Below the pieces are notes generated by a model, which saw only the letters and a list, made by a program, of their open reading frames with translations, did not search any database and was not told where the DNA came from. Made by a program: the position numbers and the translations under genes. From Gammaproteobacteria bacterium (GTDB lineage Bacteria > Pseudomonadota > Gammaproteobacteria > Steroidobacterales > Steroidobacteraceae), in NCBI GenBank assembly GCA_025358295.1, contig JANYJY010000031.1, forward strand, positions 61,132 to 125,131: a stretch of 64,000 bases of DNA, given 5' to 3'. This document shows positions 26,801 to 35,739 of this stretch, in pieces; the first letter of the stretch is position 1; every line of letters begins with the position of its first letter.

Positions 26801-28706
26801 CGAACTGGATCACCGTGGATGACTGCATAACCAGCTCGAGATCCTGAATCCAGGCGCGCCGGCTGCCCGAGAACTCAAGTTCATAAGGCCGCTCGGCAAT
26901 CACCTTGAGCCCCATGTTCTCCAGCATCGGCAAGAGATCGGAGATGGGGATGGCATCCTGATCGCGAAAGATCTTCAGGAAGAACTTGTCCTTGCGCCTG
27001 GCCTGCGGCCGGTAGATGTCCAAATGCAGGCGCGCCGGTTCCTTTTCCACGGCCTCGAGGAAAGAGACGTCGAGAGCCGCGGGATCGCCGGAGAAATCCT
27101 CCGTATAGGCCGCAGGGAATGCGGGCCCGTATTTTTCAAAGAGCTGCAGGGCGTAGCCCTCATCGAAGCGCGCCAGCAGTGCGGCCTTGAAGCCGTCCTG
27201 CCATGAGCGCACCGCCGCCGCCACGCGTCGTTCCAATGCGTGCGGATCGACGCGCGTGTCATCGCTCGGATTGGTGCGCGCGAAGATATGAATTCTCGCC
27301 AGGTTCGATTCGGCGATCTGCACTTGAGTATCCATGCTGAATGCGGAAAACGCCTCACGGATGACTTTTTCGATGCGCTGACGGACCTGGGTGTTGTATT
27401 TCTCGCGCGGCACGAATACCAGGCAGGAATAAAAGCGCCGAAATGCATCGCGCCTGAGCAGCACGCGTACCCGCGGGCGCTCCTGCAAGCCGAAGACGCC
27501 GGTGACGATGCGGATGAGTTCGACCACGCTCGACTGGAATAACTCGTCCCGCGGAAAGGATTCGAGAATGTGCTGCAGCGCCTTGCCGTCGTGGCTGTCC
27601 GGAGCCAGCGCAAAGTGTTCGACCACCTGCAAAATCTTGTGGCGCAGTACGGGGATTTCGCGCGGATTGGTGCTGTACGCCAGTGAGGTCCACAGTCCCA
27701 GAAAGCGCCGCTCGCCGATCAAGCGGCCCTTGGCGTCGAAATTTTTGACCCCGACATAGTCCAGGTATCCCGGTCGGTGGACGGTCGATTCCATGTTCGC
27801 CTTGGTCACGAGCACGATCTCGCGGGAGCGGCTTTGGCGGCGGATGTCGCTGGACGGAATGCGCTGGGCGTTCTCGGCCTGTTTTTGACCCGGGCGCAGG
27901 ATGCCGAGGCCGGTGTGTTCGACGGGCTGCAACGTTTCGCGGCCTTTGCGGCCCTGCAGCCGATACTCCCGGTATCCCAGGAAGGTAAAGTGGCGGTTTC
28001 CCATCCACGTGAGCAGCGCAACGGCTTCGCTCAAGTCGCTCGGCTGAAAGCGCGCCCGCGAAGCGGTCAAATCCTGCGCCGTTTGATGAGCGGCATTCTG
28101 CATCTTGAGCCAGTCGCCGCATGCCACGCGCACGTCGCGCATGCCGCGTTCGATTTGCGCCGCGAGGGAGCTGAGGGCGGCTGGATCCACGATGCGATCC
28201 ACTTCGATGTGTTGAAAGGACTCGAGGCGCAATTTTTCTTCGCCCGGACGCCGGTGCGCCTTGGACGCCTCGCCGCGTTCGCGCAGCGATTGCAGATTGC
28301 CGGCACTGTCGCGCGCCACGGCAAAGATGGGATGAGTCAGAAAATGCAGCGTGAGCGTGCGCTGAGTGAGCACCAGATTGATCGAGTCGACGAGGAAGGG
28401 CATGTCGTCGTTAACCATCTCAATGACGGTGTGCGGCGAGGTGAATCCGTGATCGCGCAAGTTCGGATTGAACACCCTCACCAGGGCGGATCTGCGCCGC
28501 CGTTGAGCGAACATCAAGTGAGACAGGGCCACTGCGGCGAGCTCCTTCGGTTCGCGCGCGGCCAGATCTTCCGCATCGACATTGGCGTAGTACGCCTGCA
28601 GAAACCGCGGCCAATCGAGGTTGCGCAGGGTCTTGGGTGGTCGAACCGCGGAGCGCACGACGGCGGAGACGATTTTTCGATGTTGTTCCGAGGCAGCCTG
28701 ATACAT
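23865..28706 (-). CDS. NAD-specific glutamate dehydrogenase, GDH180 type
   Basis: A very large catabolic glutamate dehydrogenase of 1613 residues (L_180 family) that deaminates glutamate to 2-oxoglutarate with NAD+. The N-terminal ~600 residues hold the ACT-like regulatory regions typical of this group. The catalytic part has the signatures VGAKGGFVVKR, IGDMAGDVFGNGML, NGGIGTYVKS and EGGNLGVSQLGRIEFA. ATG 28706 (MYQAASEQHRKIV) is chosen because homology starts there. It follows the E2 gene by 14 bp, so glutamate catabolism appears co-transcribed with a 2-oxoacid dehydrogenase complex. Confidence 0.95.
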   Translation of the reverse strand: MYQAASEQHRKIVSAVVRSAVRPPKTLRNLDWPRFLQAYYANVDAEDLAAREPKELAAVALSHLMFAQRRRRSALVRVFNPNLRDHGFTSPHTVIEMVNDDMPFLVDSINLVLTQRTLTLHFLTHPIFAVARDSAGNLQSLRERGEASKAHRRPGEEKLRLESFQHIEVDRIVDPAALSSLAAQIERGMRDVRVACGDWLKMQNAAHQTAQDLTASRARFQPSDLSEAVALLTWMGNRHFTFLGYREYRLQGRKGRETLQPVEHTGLGILRPGQKQAENAQRIPSSDIRRQSRSREIVLVTKANMESTVHRPGYLDYVGVKNFDAKGRLIGERRFLGLWTSLAYSTNPREIPVLRHKILQVVEHFALAPDSHDGKALQHILESFPRDELFQSSVVELIRIVTGVFGLQERPRVRVLLRRDAFRRFYSCLVFVPREKYNTQVRQRIEKVIREAFSAFSMDTQVQIAESNLARIHIFARTNPSDDTRVDPHALERRVAAAVRSWQDGFKAALLARFDEGYALQLFEKYGPAFPAAYTEDFSGDPAALDVSFLEAVEKEPARLHLDIYRPQARRKDKFFLKIFRDQDAIPISDLLPMLENMGLKVIAERPYELEFSGSRRAWIQDLELVMQSSTVIQFEALEREIKSAFTAVWTGRAENDSFNQLTLAAGIPWRTVNVIRAYCRYLLQTGLPFSQGYIAQVLVNNPPIAKTLADLFVVRFSPGGAAAARQNALARLDERLRSALEEVTRSDEDRILRSLWSALTATVRTNAYQIDAAGQPKEYLSFKIESHQLRELPLPKPLFEIFVFSPRMEGVHLRMGYVARGGIRWSDRREDFRTEVLGLMKAQQVKNTVIVPVGAKGGFVVKRLPAEREAQQAEVIACYRTLIRGLLDLTDNIVNDAIVPPAMVVRHDKDDAYLVVAADKGTASFSDIANALSEEYGFWLGDAFASGGSAGYDHKKMAITSRGAWESVKRHFREIGVDIQAQNFTVAAIGDMAGDVFGNGMLQSPHIRLVAAFNHLHIFIDPQPDPARSFRERERLFKMPRSSWEDYSRAAISKGGGVFLRSAKNLTLSREAQALLELPAQVTPNDVIKAILKAHVDLFWNGGIGTYVKSTFESHGDVGDRSNDAVRIDARELNCKVIGEGGNLGVSQLGRIEFARRGGRLNTDFIDNSGGVNCSDVEVNLKILLNGAMLAKEITRAARDRLLVKMTDEVAVLVLRNNYLQSEAISTGEFQAKERLSEGAYVIRALERSGDLNRALEFLPTDEEIAERRKAAEGLTRPEMAIILSYGKIWMNRALIHSNVPEDPYLSAELARYFPTPVQKRFAARVKRHRLRREIIATAITNSVINRMGPVFPVRAQDDTGADPAAIARAYTIAREIFAVRTIWTQIETLDNKTPAAVQYAAMQKTTRLLQHMTYWLLENRRKDLDIERAVLRYSAKVAVLFRELPEILGATEQARMGIQRSHLIAQKVPEHLASRIASLDVLHCALDLVEAAMAARVDIGYAARAYFDLGERISLTWIKEQIESLVAEGHWQAVARGTLRDNMYELQRTITGAVLTCKGREAASRVSQWMERHSAAVDSLKRIVVDLRTGSPPDFATLSVALQAVRRLAQD

Positions 28707-28720
28707 GGGTGTTCCTTGCG

Positions 28721-29884
28721 TTAATCCGGCTTTTCGAGATCGGCAATAACCGCGGCCAGGAAGCGGCACGATTCGCCGCCCGTGATGCAGCGGTGATCGA
28801 AGCTCAAGGAAAGCGGCATGCGGCGATGGGCGTACACCTGACCCGCAACGACCACGGCATCCTCGCGCACCTTGCCGGCGCCCAGTATCGCGACCGCCGG
28901 CGGCACGACGAGGGGTATGCCGTAGCGCCCGGCCAGGGTGCCGAAATTCGACAGCATCAGCGTGAAATCGCGCAGATCCTCCGGCGGCGTGCTGCGCTCG
29001 TGCGCGGCCTGTTTTTGCCGAACGACGGCCGCACGCAACTCCTCGGGCGATTTATTTTCGATGTTGCGCACCACGGGTACGATCAGTCCGCCCGCGGTAT
29101 CGACCGCAATGGCGAGGTCGATGTGCGACACCAGGAATCGCGTCTGGGCGGCCGAGTCGTACCAGGCGTTCAAGGCGGGCTCTGCGCGCCACGCGCAGAT
29201 CATCGCGCGCATCAGACGCAGCATGTAATCGCCACGCTGCGTCCAGGCGTGAATATCGGCGTCATCGAAGACCGTGCTGCAGGGTATTTGCTCGCGGGCC
29301 GCCGACATGCTCTGCGCCATGGCGCGCCGTACGCCGCGCAGGGGTTCGAGGGTGCCGTCGCCGGGGCCGGCTGCGGCGATGGCGCGCGCGGCCGCGGAGA
29401 CGAATGCGCCGTTCGGCGCCGGGGCGCCCGCGGAAACATTGGCGTGGCGCAAGATATCGTCGATGGTGATCAGTCCGGCGCGGCCACTGCCTTGCAACGT
29501 CGCGAGATCCACGCCGAGGCTCTTGGCAAGTACACGGGCGGCCGGCACGGCGCGGCCGCGGCCGTTGTCAGCAAGTAGGTGCGCGCCGCCGACAGTGGCG
29601 GTTTCCACGAATTCCTCATCGCTCGTCGCCGGCATGCTGCCGACCACGGTGCCGGAATCGAAATCGATGAGCGGCGCGCCGGTGGGGATGATGTCACCGG
29701 GGGCGCCATGCAGCGCGCTTACCGTGCCACTGAAAGGCGCGGGTACTTCGACGACCGCCTTGGCGGTTTCCACCGACACCATGGGCTGGTCGACGCGCAC
29801 GTGATCGCCCACTTTGACGTGCCACTCGATGATCTCTGCCTCCGCCAAGCCTTCGCCTAAATCCGGAAGCCTGAATGTGCTCAT
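28721..29884 (-). CDS. 2-oxoacid dehydrogenase E2 acyltransferase
   Basis: Dihydrolipoamide acyltransferase core of an alpha-keto acid dehydrogenase complex, 387 residues. One N-terminal lipoyl domain carries the lipoylated lysine in VETAKAVVEV (Lys42). A peripheral subunit-binding domain follows at about 110-150 (AARVLAKSLGVDLATLQG), then the catalytic domain. The C-terminal active-site motif reads DHRCITG (363-369) instead of the usual DHR-x-x-DG: the histidine is kept but Asp is Thr. The start at 29884 is set by homology. It lies 10 bp after E1beta. Pyruvate and branched-chain substrates both remain possible. Confidence 0.92.
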   Translation of the reverse strand: MSTFRLPDLGEGLAEAEIIEWHVKVGDHVRVDQPMVSVETAKAVVEVPAPFSGTVSALHGAPGDIIPTGAPLIDFDSGTVVGSMPATSDEEFVETATVGGAHLLADNGRGRAVPAARVLAKSLGVDLATLQGSGRAGLITIDDILRHANVSAGAPAPNGAFVSAAARAIAAAGPGDGTLEPLRGVRRAMAQSMSAAREQIPCSTVFDDADIHAWTQRGDYMLRLMRAMICAWRAEPALNAWYDSAAQTRFLVSHIDLAIAVDTAGGLIVPVVRNIENKSPEELRAAVVRQKQAAHERSTPPEDLRDFTLMLSNFGTLAGRYGIPLVVPPAVAILGAGKVREDAVVVAGQVYAHRRMPLSLSFDHRCITGGESCRFLAAVIADLEKPD

Positions 29885-29894
29885 GAAACAACCT

Positions 29895-30872
29895 TTAGTC
29901 GGCGCAAGTGAGTTCCACCGCGTCGATGATCCGCTGTACGCCGGGAATGTAATCGTGCTCCAGTTTGAACAACGGCATGATGGTGTCGAAGCCGGCGACG
30001 CGTTGAATCGGCGCCTGTAAATCATAGAGGCCGCGTTCCGCCACCAAGGCCGCTATCTCGGCGCCGACGCCGACATTGCGGGCGGCCTCGTGCACGATGA
30101 CGAGTCGGCCGGTTTTCGCCACGGACGCGAGTATCGTCTCGATGTCGATCGGACTCAAGGTCGCCAGATCGATGACCTCGGCGCTGATGCCACGTTCTCC
30201 CAGCAGGGTGGCGGCGCGCAGAGTCTCTATGGTCATTGCGCCCCAGGTCACGATGGTCACGTCGCTGCCTTCACGCAGAATGAAGCACACGTCGAGGGGC
30301 AGCGCGCGGCCGTCGTCGTTCACTTCCTGGCGCATGGCGCGATACAGCCGTACGGGCTCGAGGAACATCACGGGATCCGGATCGCGGATGGCCGCCAGCA
30401 ACAGGCCGTAGGCGCGTGCCGGCGAGGATGGGCATACCACCCGAATTCCCGGAATGTGGCACAGCATGGTTTCGGTGCTTTCCGAATGATGCTCGGGAGC
30501 GTGAATGCCGCCGCCGTGGGGCATTCGAATGACCACGGGACAGCTTAAGCGGCCGCGGGTACGGTTACGCATCCGCGACATGTGGTTCACGATCTGATCC
30601 AGCGCCGGATAGAGAAAGCCCATGAACTGAATTTCCGCCACGGGCTTCAGGCCATGCGTCGCCATGCCCACCGACATGCCGGCGATGGTCGCCTCCGCCA
30701 ACGGCGTGTCCTGCACCCGGTCTACGCCGAATCGTTCCTGCAGACCGGCGGTTGCGCGGAACACGCCGCCGTTGGCGCCCACATCCTGGCCGATCACGAC
30801 CACGTTCACGTCGTGCTGCATTTCCCAGCCATGCGCCAGTGCAATGGCTTCCACCATGGTTATTTTCGCCAA
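29895..30872 (-). CDS. 2-oxoacid dehydrogenase E1 beta subunit
   Basis: Beta chain of the thiamine-diphosphate-dependent decarboxylase component, 325 residues, as usual for the alpha2beta2 type. Recognised segments are VVIGQDVGANGGVFRATAGL, RVQDTPLAEATIAGMSVGMA and RMPHGGGIHAPEHHSES, where the latter contains the conserved histidine region. The C-terminal transketolase-like domain follows (SDVTIVTWGAM). It starts 1 bp after the E1alpha stop and is followed by E2, so the complex is encoded as E1alpha-E1beta-E2. No E3 gene lies nearby. Confidence 0.94.
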   Translation of the reverse strand: MAKITMVEAIALAHGWEMQHDVNVVVIGQDVGANGGVFRATAGLQERFGVDRVQDTPLAEATIAGMSVGMATHGLKPVAEIQFMGFLYPALDQIVNHMSRMRNRTRGRLSCPVVIRMPHGGGIHAPEHHSESTETMLCHIPGIRVVCPSSPARAYGLLLAAIRDPDPVMFLEPVRLYRAMRQEVNDDGRALPLDVCFILREGSDVTIVTWGAMTIETLRAATLLGERGISAEVIDLATLSPIDIETILASVAKTGRLVIVHEAARNVGVGAEIAALVAERGLYDLQAPIQRVAGFDTIMPLFKLEHDYIPGVQRIIDAVELTCAD

Positions 30873-30873
30873 T

Positions 30874-31956
30874 TCAATGACCGCTGGGCTTTGAGGCGTA
30901 TTTGCGCGCGAGGCGGCGCTGCTCGTGCAGGTGCGCAGGCAGGGATGCGAACAGATGGTCGAACATGGCGTCGGTGACGGGCTTCGGCCTGGCCAGGTAT
31001 TCGCTCACCGCGGCATCGACTTTCACGGCGCATTCTTCCAGCAGTGCCTGCTCCTTGGCGTCGTCCCATACCCCGGCATTGACGAGAAACGAGCGGATTC
31101 GCAGCAGGGGTTCGACCTTCCACGCATCCTTCACTTCCTGAGCGCAGCGGTAGCGGCTGGCGTCATCCGCCGTCGTGTGATCGCTCAATCGGTAGGTGAG
31201 CGCCTCGATCAATGCGGGGCCACCGCCGCGCCGCGCGCGTTCGAGCGCCTCGCCGACCACGTCGCGGACGGCGAACACGTCGTTGCCGTCCACTTGCACG
31301 CCCGGAATGCCCGCGGCCACTGCTTTCTGCGCCAGGGTCTGCGCGGCGGTCTGTGCGGCGACTGGAACCGAAATAGCCCAGCCATTGTTGACGATGACGA
31401 ATACCACGGGTAGCGCGCGCGCGCCGGCGAGGTTCAGCGCCTCGTAGAAGGTGCCCTCGGAGGTGCCGCCGTCGCCGATGTAGGCGAGGGCGCAGCGCGG
31501 CTCCTTGCGAACCTTGAATGCCATGGCCGCGCCGGCTGCATGCAGAGTCTGGGTGGCGATGGGGACGCACCACGCGAAGTCGTCTCTCGGCACGGCGAAA
31601 TCGTTGCCGCATTCATCGCCGCCCCAATAGGTGAGAATTTCCGTCATGGTTACGCCGCGCCAAAGCTGTGTGCCGAATTCGCGGTACACCGGCGCCAACA
31701 CATCCTCTGCGCGCATGGCGGCGCCGATGCCGATATGCGCGGCTTCATGGCCGAGGCAGGAAGGATAGGTGCCGAGTTGTCCGGTGCGCTGCAGGTTCAC
31801 CGCTTTCGCATCGAATACGCGGACCTGGGTCATGGCGCGATACATGCGCAGGATCTCGCCGCTGTCGCGCGCAAACTCGGGCAGAGCAGCGACCAGGTCG
31901 CCCCCCGGGCCCAACACCTGCCTGTGGTGAATCTTGAATTCTGCGACCAGCTTCAT
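30874..31956 (-). CDS. 2-oxoacid dehydrogenase E1 alpha subunit
   Basis: Alpha chain of the E1 decarboxylase, 360 residues, holding the thiamine diphosphate motif GDGGTSEGTFYEALNLAG...VNNGWAISVP (GDG to NN). The phosphorylation-loop-like segment YRLSDHTTADDASRYR resembles branched-chain 2-oxoacid dehydrogenases more than pyruvate dehydrogenase, so a branched-chain or pyruvate role is possible. ATG 31956 is used in preference to a start codon at 31980. It is the first gene of the operon that also includes E1beta, E2, GDH180, a thioesterase and gpmA. Confidence 0.92.
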   Translation of the reverse strand: MKLVAEFKIHHRQVLGPGGDLVAALPEFARDSGEILRMYRAMTQVRVFDAKAVNLQRTGQLGTYPSCLGHEAAHIGIGAAMRAEDVLAPVYREFGTQLWRGVTMTEILTYWGGDECGNDFAVPRDDFAWCVPIATQTLHAAGAAMAFKVRKEPRCALAYIGDGGTSEGTFYEALNLAGARALPVVFVIVNNGWAISVPVAAQTAAQTLAQKAVAAGIPGVQVDGNDVFAVRDVVGEALERARRGGGPALIEALTYRLSDHTTADDASRYRCAQEVKDAWKVEPLLRIRSFLVNAGVWDDAKEQALLEECAVKVDAAVSEYLARPKPVTDAMFDHLFASLPAHLHEQRRLARKYASKPSGH

Positions 31957-31990
31957 TGGCGAATTATGCCAGGGCTTCACGCGACGTGCT

Positions 31991-33106
31991 TTAAGGACGA
32001 TGTTGTCCGGCGAGGTAGTGCTGAGTCTGCATTTCGATCAAACGGCTGGCGGCGCGTTGAAATTCGAGCTGCAGCCGTTCGCCGCGATACAGAGTCTGCG
32101 GCGGCGCTGCCGCTGATAACACGAGCTTGACGCCGCGATCGTAGAATTCATCCACGGCCGCGACGAAGCGCCGCGCGGCGTCCTCGTCGGCCGCTGTGAA
32201 TTGGGGAATGTTCGACACGAAGAGGGTGTGGTAGAGGCGGGCGAGTTCGATGTAGTCGTTTTGACTGCGCGGTCCTTCGCAGAGTTCGCGGAATTCAAAC
32301 CAGGCCATGCCGGGACCCGTGGCCAGAGCCACGATGTCGCGGTCTTCGATCGATAGCACACAGGCTCCTGCCGCGGAGCTGCAGGCGAGCGCCGCAAAGC
32401 GCGCTTGCATTTGCGAGGGCGTGGCCGCCAACGCCGAATCTAAGTAAGTCGGAGCTTGTTCCAGTTGCCGCAGGCGATAGTCGGTGCCGCCGTCCAAATG
32501 CATCATATCGACATGCCGTTGCAGCAATTCGATGGCGGGCAGGAAGCGCTCACGTTGCAGGCCGTCCTTGTACAACTCCGGCAGCGGCGTGTTGGATGTG
32601 GCGACCAGCGTTACACCGCGGCGGAATAGGCCCTCGAACAGTCCGGCAAGGATCATTGCATCGGCGATGTCGGCGACGAAGAATTCGTCCAAGCAAATGA
32701 CGCGTGCCTGACGCGCGAGCCGTTGCGCGACGACGTCGAGCGGCTGGGCGCGCTGCTTGACGGTGCGCAATTCGGCGTGTACTTGGCGCATGAAGCGGTA
32801 GAAATGTGTGCGTTCGCGCCGCGAAACACGCAACGACGCGTAGAACCAGTCCATCAGCAGGGTTTTGCCACGCCCGACGCCGCCCCACAAATACAGGCCG
32901 CGCTGCGGCGCCATCTCGGCCGGCTGCGGCAGCCAGCGCAGGTGCGAACGCAGCCGCTCGCTCAACGAGCGTGACGATTCGAGCAGATTCGCGCTCAGAC
33001 GATCGAGCTGCGCGGCCGCATCGACTTGCGCGGCATCGAATTCGAGCCGGCCCGCCGCGACCTCACGCCTCAGGCGCGACTCAACCGACTCGGGTTCGCT
33101 GCTCAA
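31991..33106 (-). CDS. zapE: cell division ATPase ZapE (AFG1-like)
   Basis: A 371-residue AFG1/ZapE-family P-loop ATPase. The Walker A motif is GGVGRGKT (about residue 75) and Walker B is in VICLDEFFVADIADAM. The family's ARGLYLWG-like lead-in is present as RGLYLWGGVGRG. In E. coli ZapE associates with FtsZ at the septum under stress. The start codon is TTG at 33106. It follows the ETF-QO gene by 13 bp and precedes the E1alpha gene. Confidence 0.93.
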   Translation of the reverse strand: MSSEPESVESRLRREVAAGRLEFDAAQVDAAAQLDRLSANLLESSRSLSERLRSHLRWLPQPAEMAPQRGLYLWGGVGRGKTLLMDWFYASLRVSRRERTHFYRFMRQVHAELRTVKQRAQPLDVVAQRLARQARVICLDEFFVADIADAMILAGLFEGLFRRGVTLVATSNTPLPELYKDGLQRERFLPAIELLQRHVDMMHLDGGTDYRLRQLEQAPTYLDSALAATPSQMQARFAALACSSAAGACVLSIEDRDIVALATGPGMAWFEFRELCEGPRSQNDYIELARLYHTLFVSNIPQFTAADEDAARRFVAAVDEFYDRGVKLVLSAAAPPQTLYRGERLQLEFQRAASRLIEMQTQHYLAGQHRP

Positions 33107-33119
33107 CCGCGCGGGAATC

Positions 33120-34730
33120 CTAGAGGCTCTGGTAGTTGGGACCGGAGCCGCCCTCGGGGGTAACCCAGGTGATCTGTCCTGCGTACGGTTCCTTGATGTC
33201 GCAGGCTTTGCAATGTACGCAATTGGAGGCGTTGATCTGCAATCTCTGTCCGCCGTTACCGTCGGCGATCATTTCGTAGACGTTCGCCGGGCAGAAATTG
33301 GTGCAGGGATTGCCGAATTCAGTCGCGCATCGCGTCGCGCACAGCGTGGTATCCGCCACATGCAGGTGCACCGGCTGGTTCTCCTCGTGCGTGGTCGCCG
33401 CAAAGAACACGAACGCCGGCCGGTCGCGCGGCGGCAATTCGCGGCTGCCCCAATGCCGGTCGGGAGATTCGTATTCGCCCAGGCGCTTGAGCGCCGTGTC
33501 GTCGGCGTGATTGGCGAGGGTCCACGGCAATTTTCCGAAGGTCGCCGTCTCGAGCGCGGCATTGGCCAAGCCGAACCACATGCCGCGGCGGAATCCCGGC
33601 CGCACATTGCGCACCTTGTGCAGTTCGCGGCCGCCCTTGGACTCGCGCCAGCGCTTGTCGAACCCTAAGCTCGTGCCGGTCTCGACGTAATGCTCGGCCG
33701 CGGTCATGCCGGAGCGAATCGCCTGATGGATGCCCTTGATCTTTGGGGTATTGAGCGTGCCGCCGGCGTCACCGACCAGCATGGCGCCCGGCATCTCGAG
33801 GGTCGGCATGGATTGATAGCCGCCTTCGATCAGCGTGCGCGCGCCGCCGGCGATGATTTCGCCGCCCTGCAGCAGTTTTTTGATGTCGGGGTGATTCTTG
33901 TACTGTTGGAAAGCCTCGAAGGGCTTGAAGCGCGGATCTTCGTAATCCAGGCCGACGACGAACCCTACATACACGCGGTCATTGTCGAGATGGTAGAGAA
34001 AGCTACCGCCATAGGTGCTGTTGTCCAGAGGCCAGCCCAGGGTGTGCTGAATCAGGCCGGGCTGCACGCGCCCGGGCGGCAGTTGCCACATCTCCTTGAA
34101 TCCCAGTCCATAGGTCTGAGGCGACTTGCCGGCGTCGAGCTTGAAACGTTTGATCAATTGCTTCGAGACGCTGCCGCGGCAGCCTTCGCAGAACAGGCTC
34201 ACCTTGGCGTGAATGTCGGGCCCCAGGGCAAAATTCGGTCCCGGCTCGCCGTTCTTCTCGACGCCCATGTCGCCGATGCGCACGCCCTTGACGGCGCCGG
34301 CGTCGTCAAACAAGGCCTCCGCCGCCGCAAATCCTGCAAACACGTCCACTCCGAGTTTCTCGGCTTCCTGGCCGAGAATGGGCACCAATTGTCCCAATGA
34401 AATGATGAAATTTCCATGGTTTGCCATCTGCGGTGGAGTGGGCAGACGGTAGCGCTTGCGGCGCGTCATGAACATGAACTCGTCGCGGGCGGCAGGGACG
34501 CAGATCGCGGGCTTGTTGTTACGCCAGTCGGGGAGCAGCTCGTCGAGCGGGCCGGGCTCCAAGACCGCGCCGGACAGGGAATGGGCGCCCAGGCTCGCCG
34601 CCTTCTCGAGAACGCAAATACTCAAGGCCGGATTCAGCTGCTTCAGCCGGATTGCGCAGGCGAGCCCAGCGGGCCCGCCTCCGACAATCGCAACTTCGTA
34701 TTCCATGATATCGCGCGGGGTTTCACTCAT
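33120..34730 (-). CDS. electron transfer flavoprotein-ubiquinone oxidoreductase
   Basis: Membrane-associated ETF-QO of 536 residues that passes electrons from acyl-CoA dehydrogenases via ETF to ubiquinone. An FAD-binding GGGPAGLACAIRLKQ motif lies near the N-terminus, and the C-terminal [4Fe-4S] site has cysteines in ATEFGNPCTNFCPANVYE and NCVHCKACDIKEP. ATG 34730 is preferred; ATG 34706 is a close alternative. The genes for ETF itself are not in the window. It lies upstream of zapE in the same direction. Confidence 0.95.
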   Translation of the reverse strand: MSETPRDIMEYEVAIVGGGPAGLACAIRLKQLNPALSICVLEKAASLGAHSLSGAVLEPGPLDELLPDWRNNKPAICVPAARDEFMFMTRRKRYRLPTPPQMANHGNFIISLGQLVPILGQEAEKLGVDVFAGFAAAEALFDDAGAVKGVRIGDMGVEKNGEPGPNFALGPDIHAKVSLFCEGCRGSVSKQLIKRFKLDAGKSPQTYGLGFKEMWQLPPGRVQPGLIQHTLGWPLDNSTYGGSFLYHLDNDRVYVGFVVGLDYEDPRFKPFEAFQQYKNHPDIKKLLQGGEIIAGGARTLIEGGYQSMPTLEMPGAMLVGDAGGTLNTPKIKGIHQAIRSGMTAAEHYVETGTSLGFDKRWRESKGGRELHKVRNVRPGFRRGMWFGLANAALETATFGKLPWTLANHADDTALKRLGEYESPDRHWGSRELPPRDRPAFVFFAATTHEENQPVHLHVADTTLCATRCATEFGNPCTNFCPANVYEMIADGNGGQRLQINASNCVHCKACDIKEPYAGQITWVTPEGGSGPNYQSL

Positions 34731-34947
34731 CGAATGGGCACCAAAAAAGAGGTCGCATAGTAGATCACAAACTAAAGATACCAGGGAGGCGTCCAACTAG
34801 CGGACAGACAGTGAGGGTTTCTGAGTCGAGGCGTCGCTTTACTTCACGGGGACACCCATGTTGACAGGCCACGGACGCCGGACACCAGGATGGCCAAGGG
34901 ATTTGGGCATGGATTGGGCAAGGACGCCCACCCCACTTGAACAATCG

Positions 34948-35739
34948 TCAATCTTGACGCCAGCTAGGCTTGCGCTTGCCAAAAAAGGCGGCGAAGCCTT
35001 CCTGGGCTTCGGCTCCGACGCGCAGGCGCGCTAGACGGGCTGCCGCTGCCGCGGATGCTGCCGCCCGATTGTCCGAAGTACTCGAGGCGACCTCGCGAAT
35101 CAGGGCCTTGGCCTCGGCCTGGGCTTCCGGCCCTCCGGCAAGCAGAGCCTGGGTCAAGCGTGCGCAGGTCGCGTCAAGCTGATCTGTGGCCACGACTTCG
35201 TGAACCAGCCCTAGCTCCCTTAACATGCTTGCGGTCAGAGTCTCTGCGGTCAAAAAATAACGCCGCGCCGCGCTCTCGCCGATCTTGTTCAGCACGAACG
35301 GCGAAATGACGGCAGGCACGATGCCGAGACGCACTTCGGTGAAGGCAAACTTTGCATCGTCAACCGCTACCACGAGGTCGCAGGCGGCCATCAGGCCGAG
35401 TGCCCCGCCATAGCCGTCGCCGTTGACGCGCGCCAAAGTCGGCTTCGGCATGGAATCGAGCGTGGCCAACATGGCTGCGAGTTGCCGCGCATCCGCGAGG
35501 TTGTCGGTTTCGCCGGCTCGTGCCTGCGCTTGCATCTCCGAAAGGTCTGCGCCCGCGCAAAAGGCCTTGCCGGTCCCGGTGAGTTGCACCATCCGTACCG
35601 CAGAGTCCGCTGCACAGCGCTCCAACGTCGCGCTCAACGCGGCAATGCTCGCCCGATCCAAAGCATTGCGCTTGTCCGCACGGTTGAGCGCAATGTGCGC
35701 GACACCGGTATCGATGCGGGTCAGAACCGGCGCGCTCAC
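34948..35739 (-). CDS. enoyl-CoA hydratase/isomerase, LiuC-like
   Basis: Crotonase-family enzyme of 263 residues. The oxyanion-hole segments are GKAFCAGADLSEM and GDGYGGALGLMAACDLVVA, and the catalytic-glutamate region is AFTEVRLGIVPAVISPFVL. The GIVPAVISPFV pattern and the lack of the usual GGTQRL motif point to a methylglutaconyl-CoA hydratase (LiuC/AUH) subgroup of leucine breakdown, but this is inference. It starts with GTG that overlaps the thiolase stop. The 208 bp between it and the ETF-QO gene has no recognisable feature. Confidence 0.9.
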   Translation of the reverse strand: MSAPVLTRIDTGVAHIALNRADKRNALDRASIAALSATLERCAADSAVRMVQLTGTGKAFCAGADLSEMQAQARAGETDNLADARQLAAMLATLDSMPKPTLARVNGDGYGGALGLMAACDLVVAVDDAKFAFTEVRLGIVPAVISPFVLNKIGESAARRYFLTAETLTASMLRELGLVHEVVATDQLDATCARLTQALLAGGPEAQAEAKALIREVASSTSDNRAAASAAAAARLARLRVGAEAQEGFAAFFGKRKPSWRQD

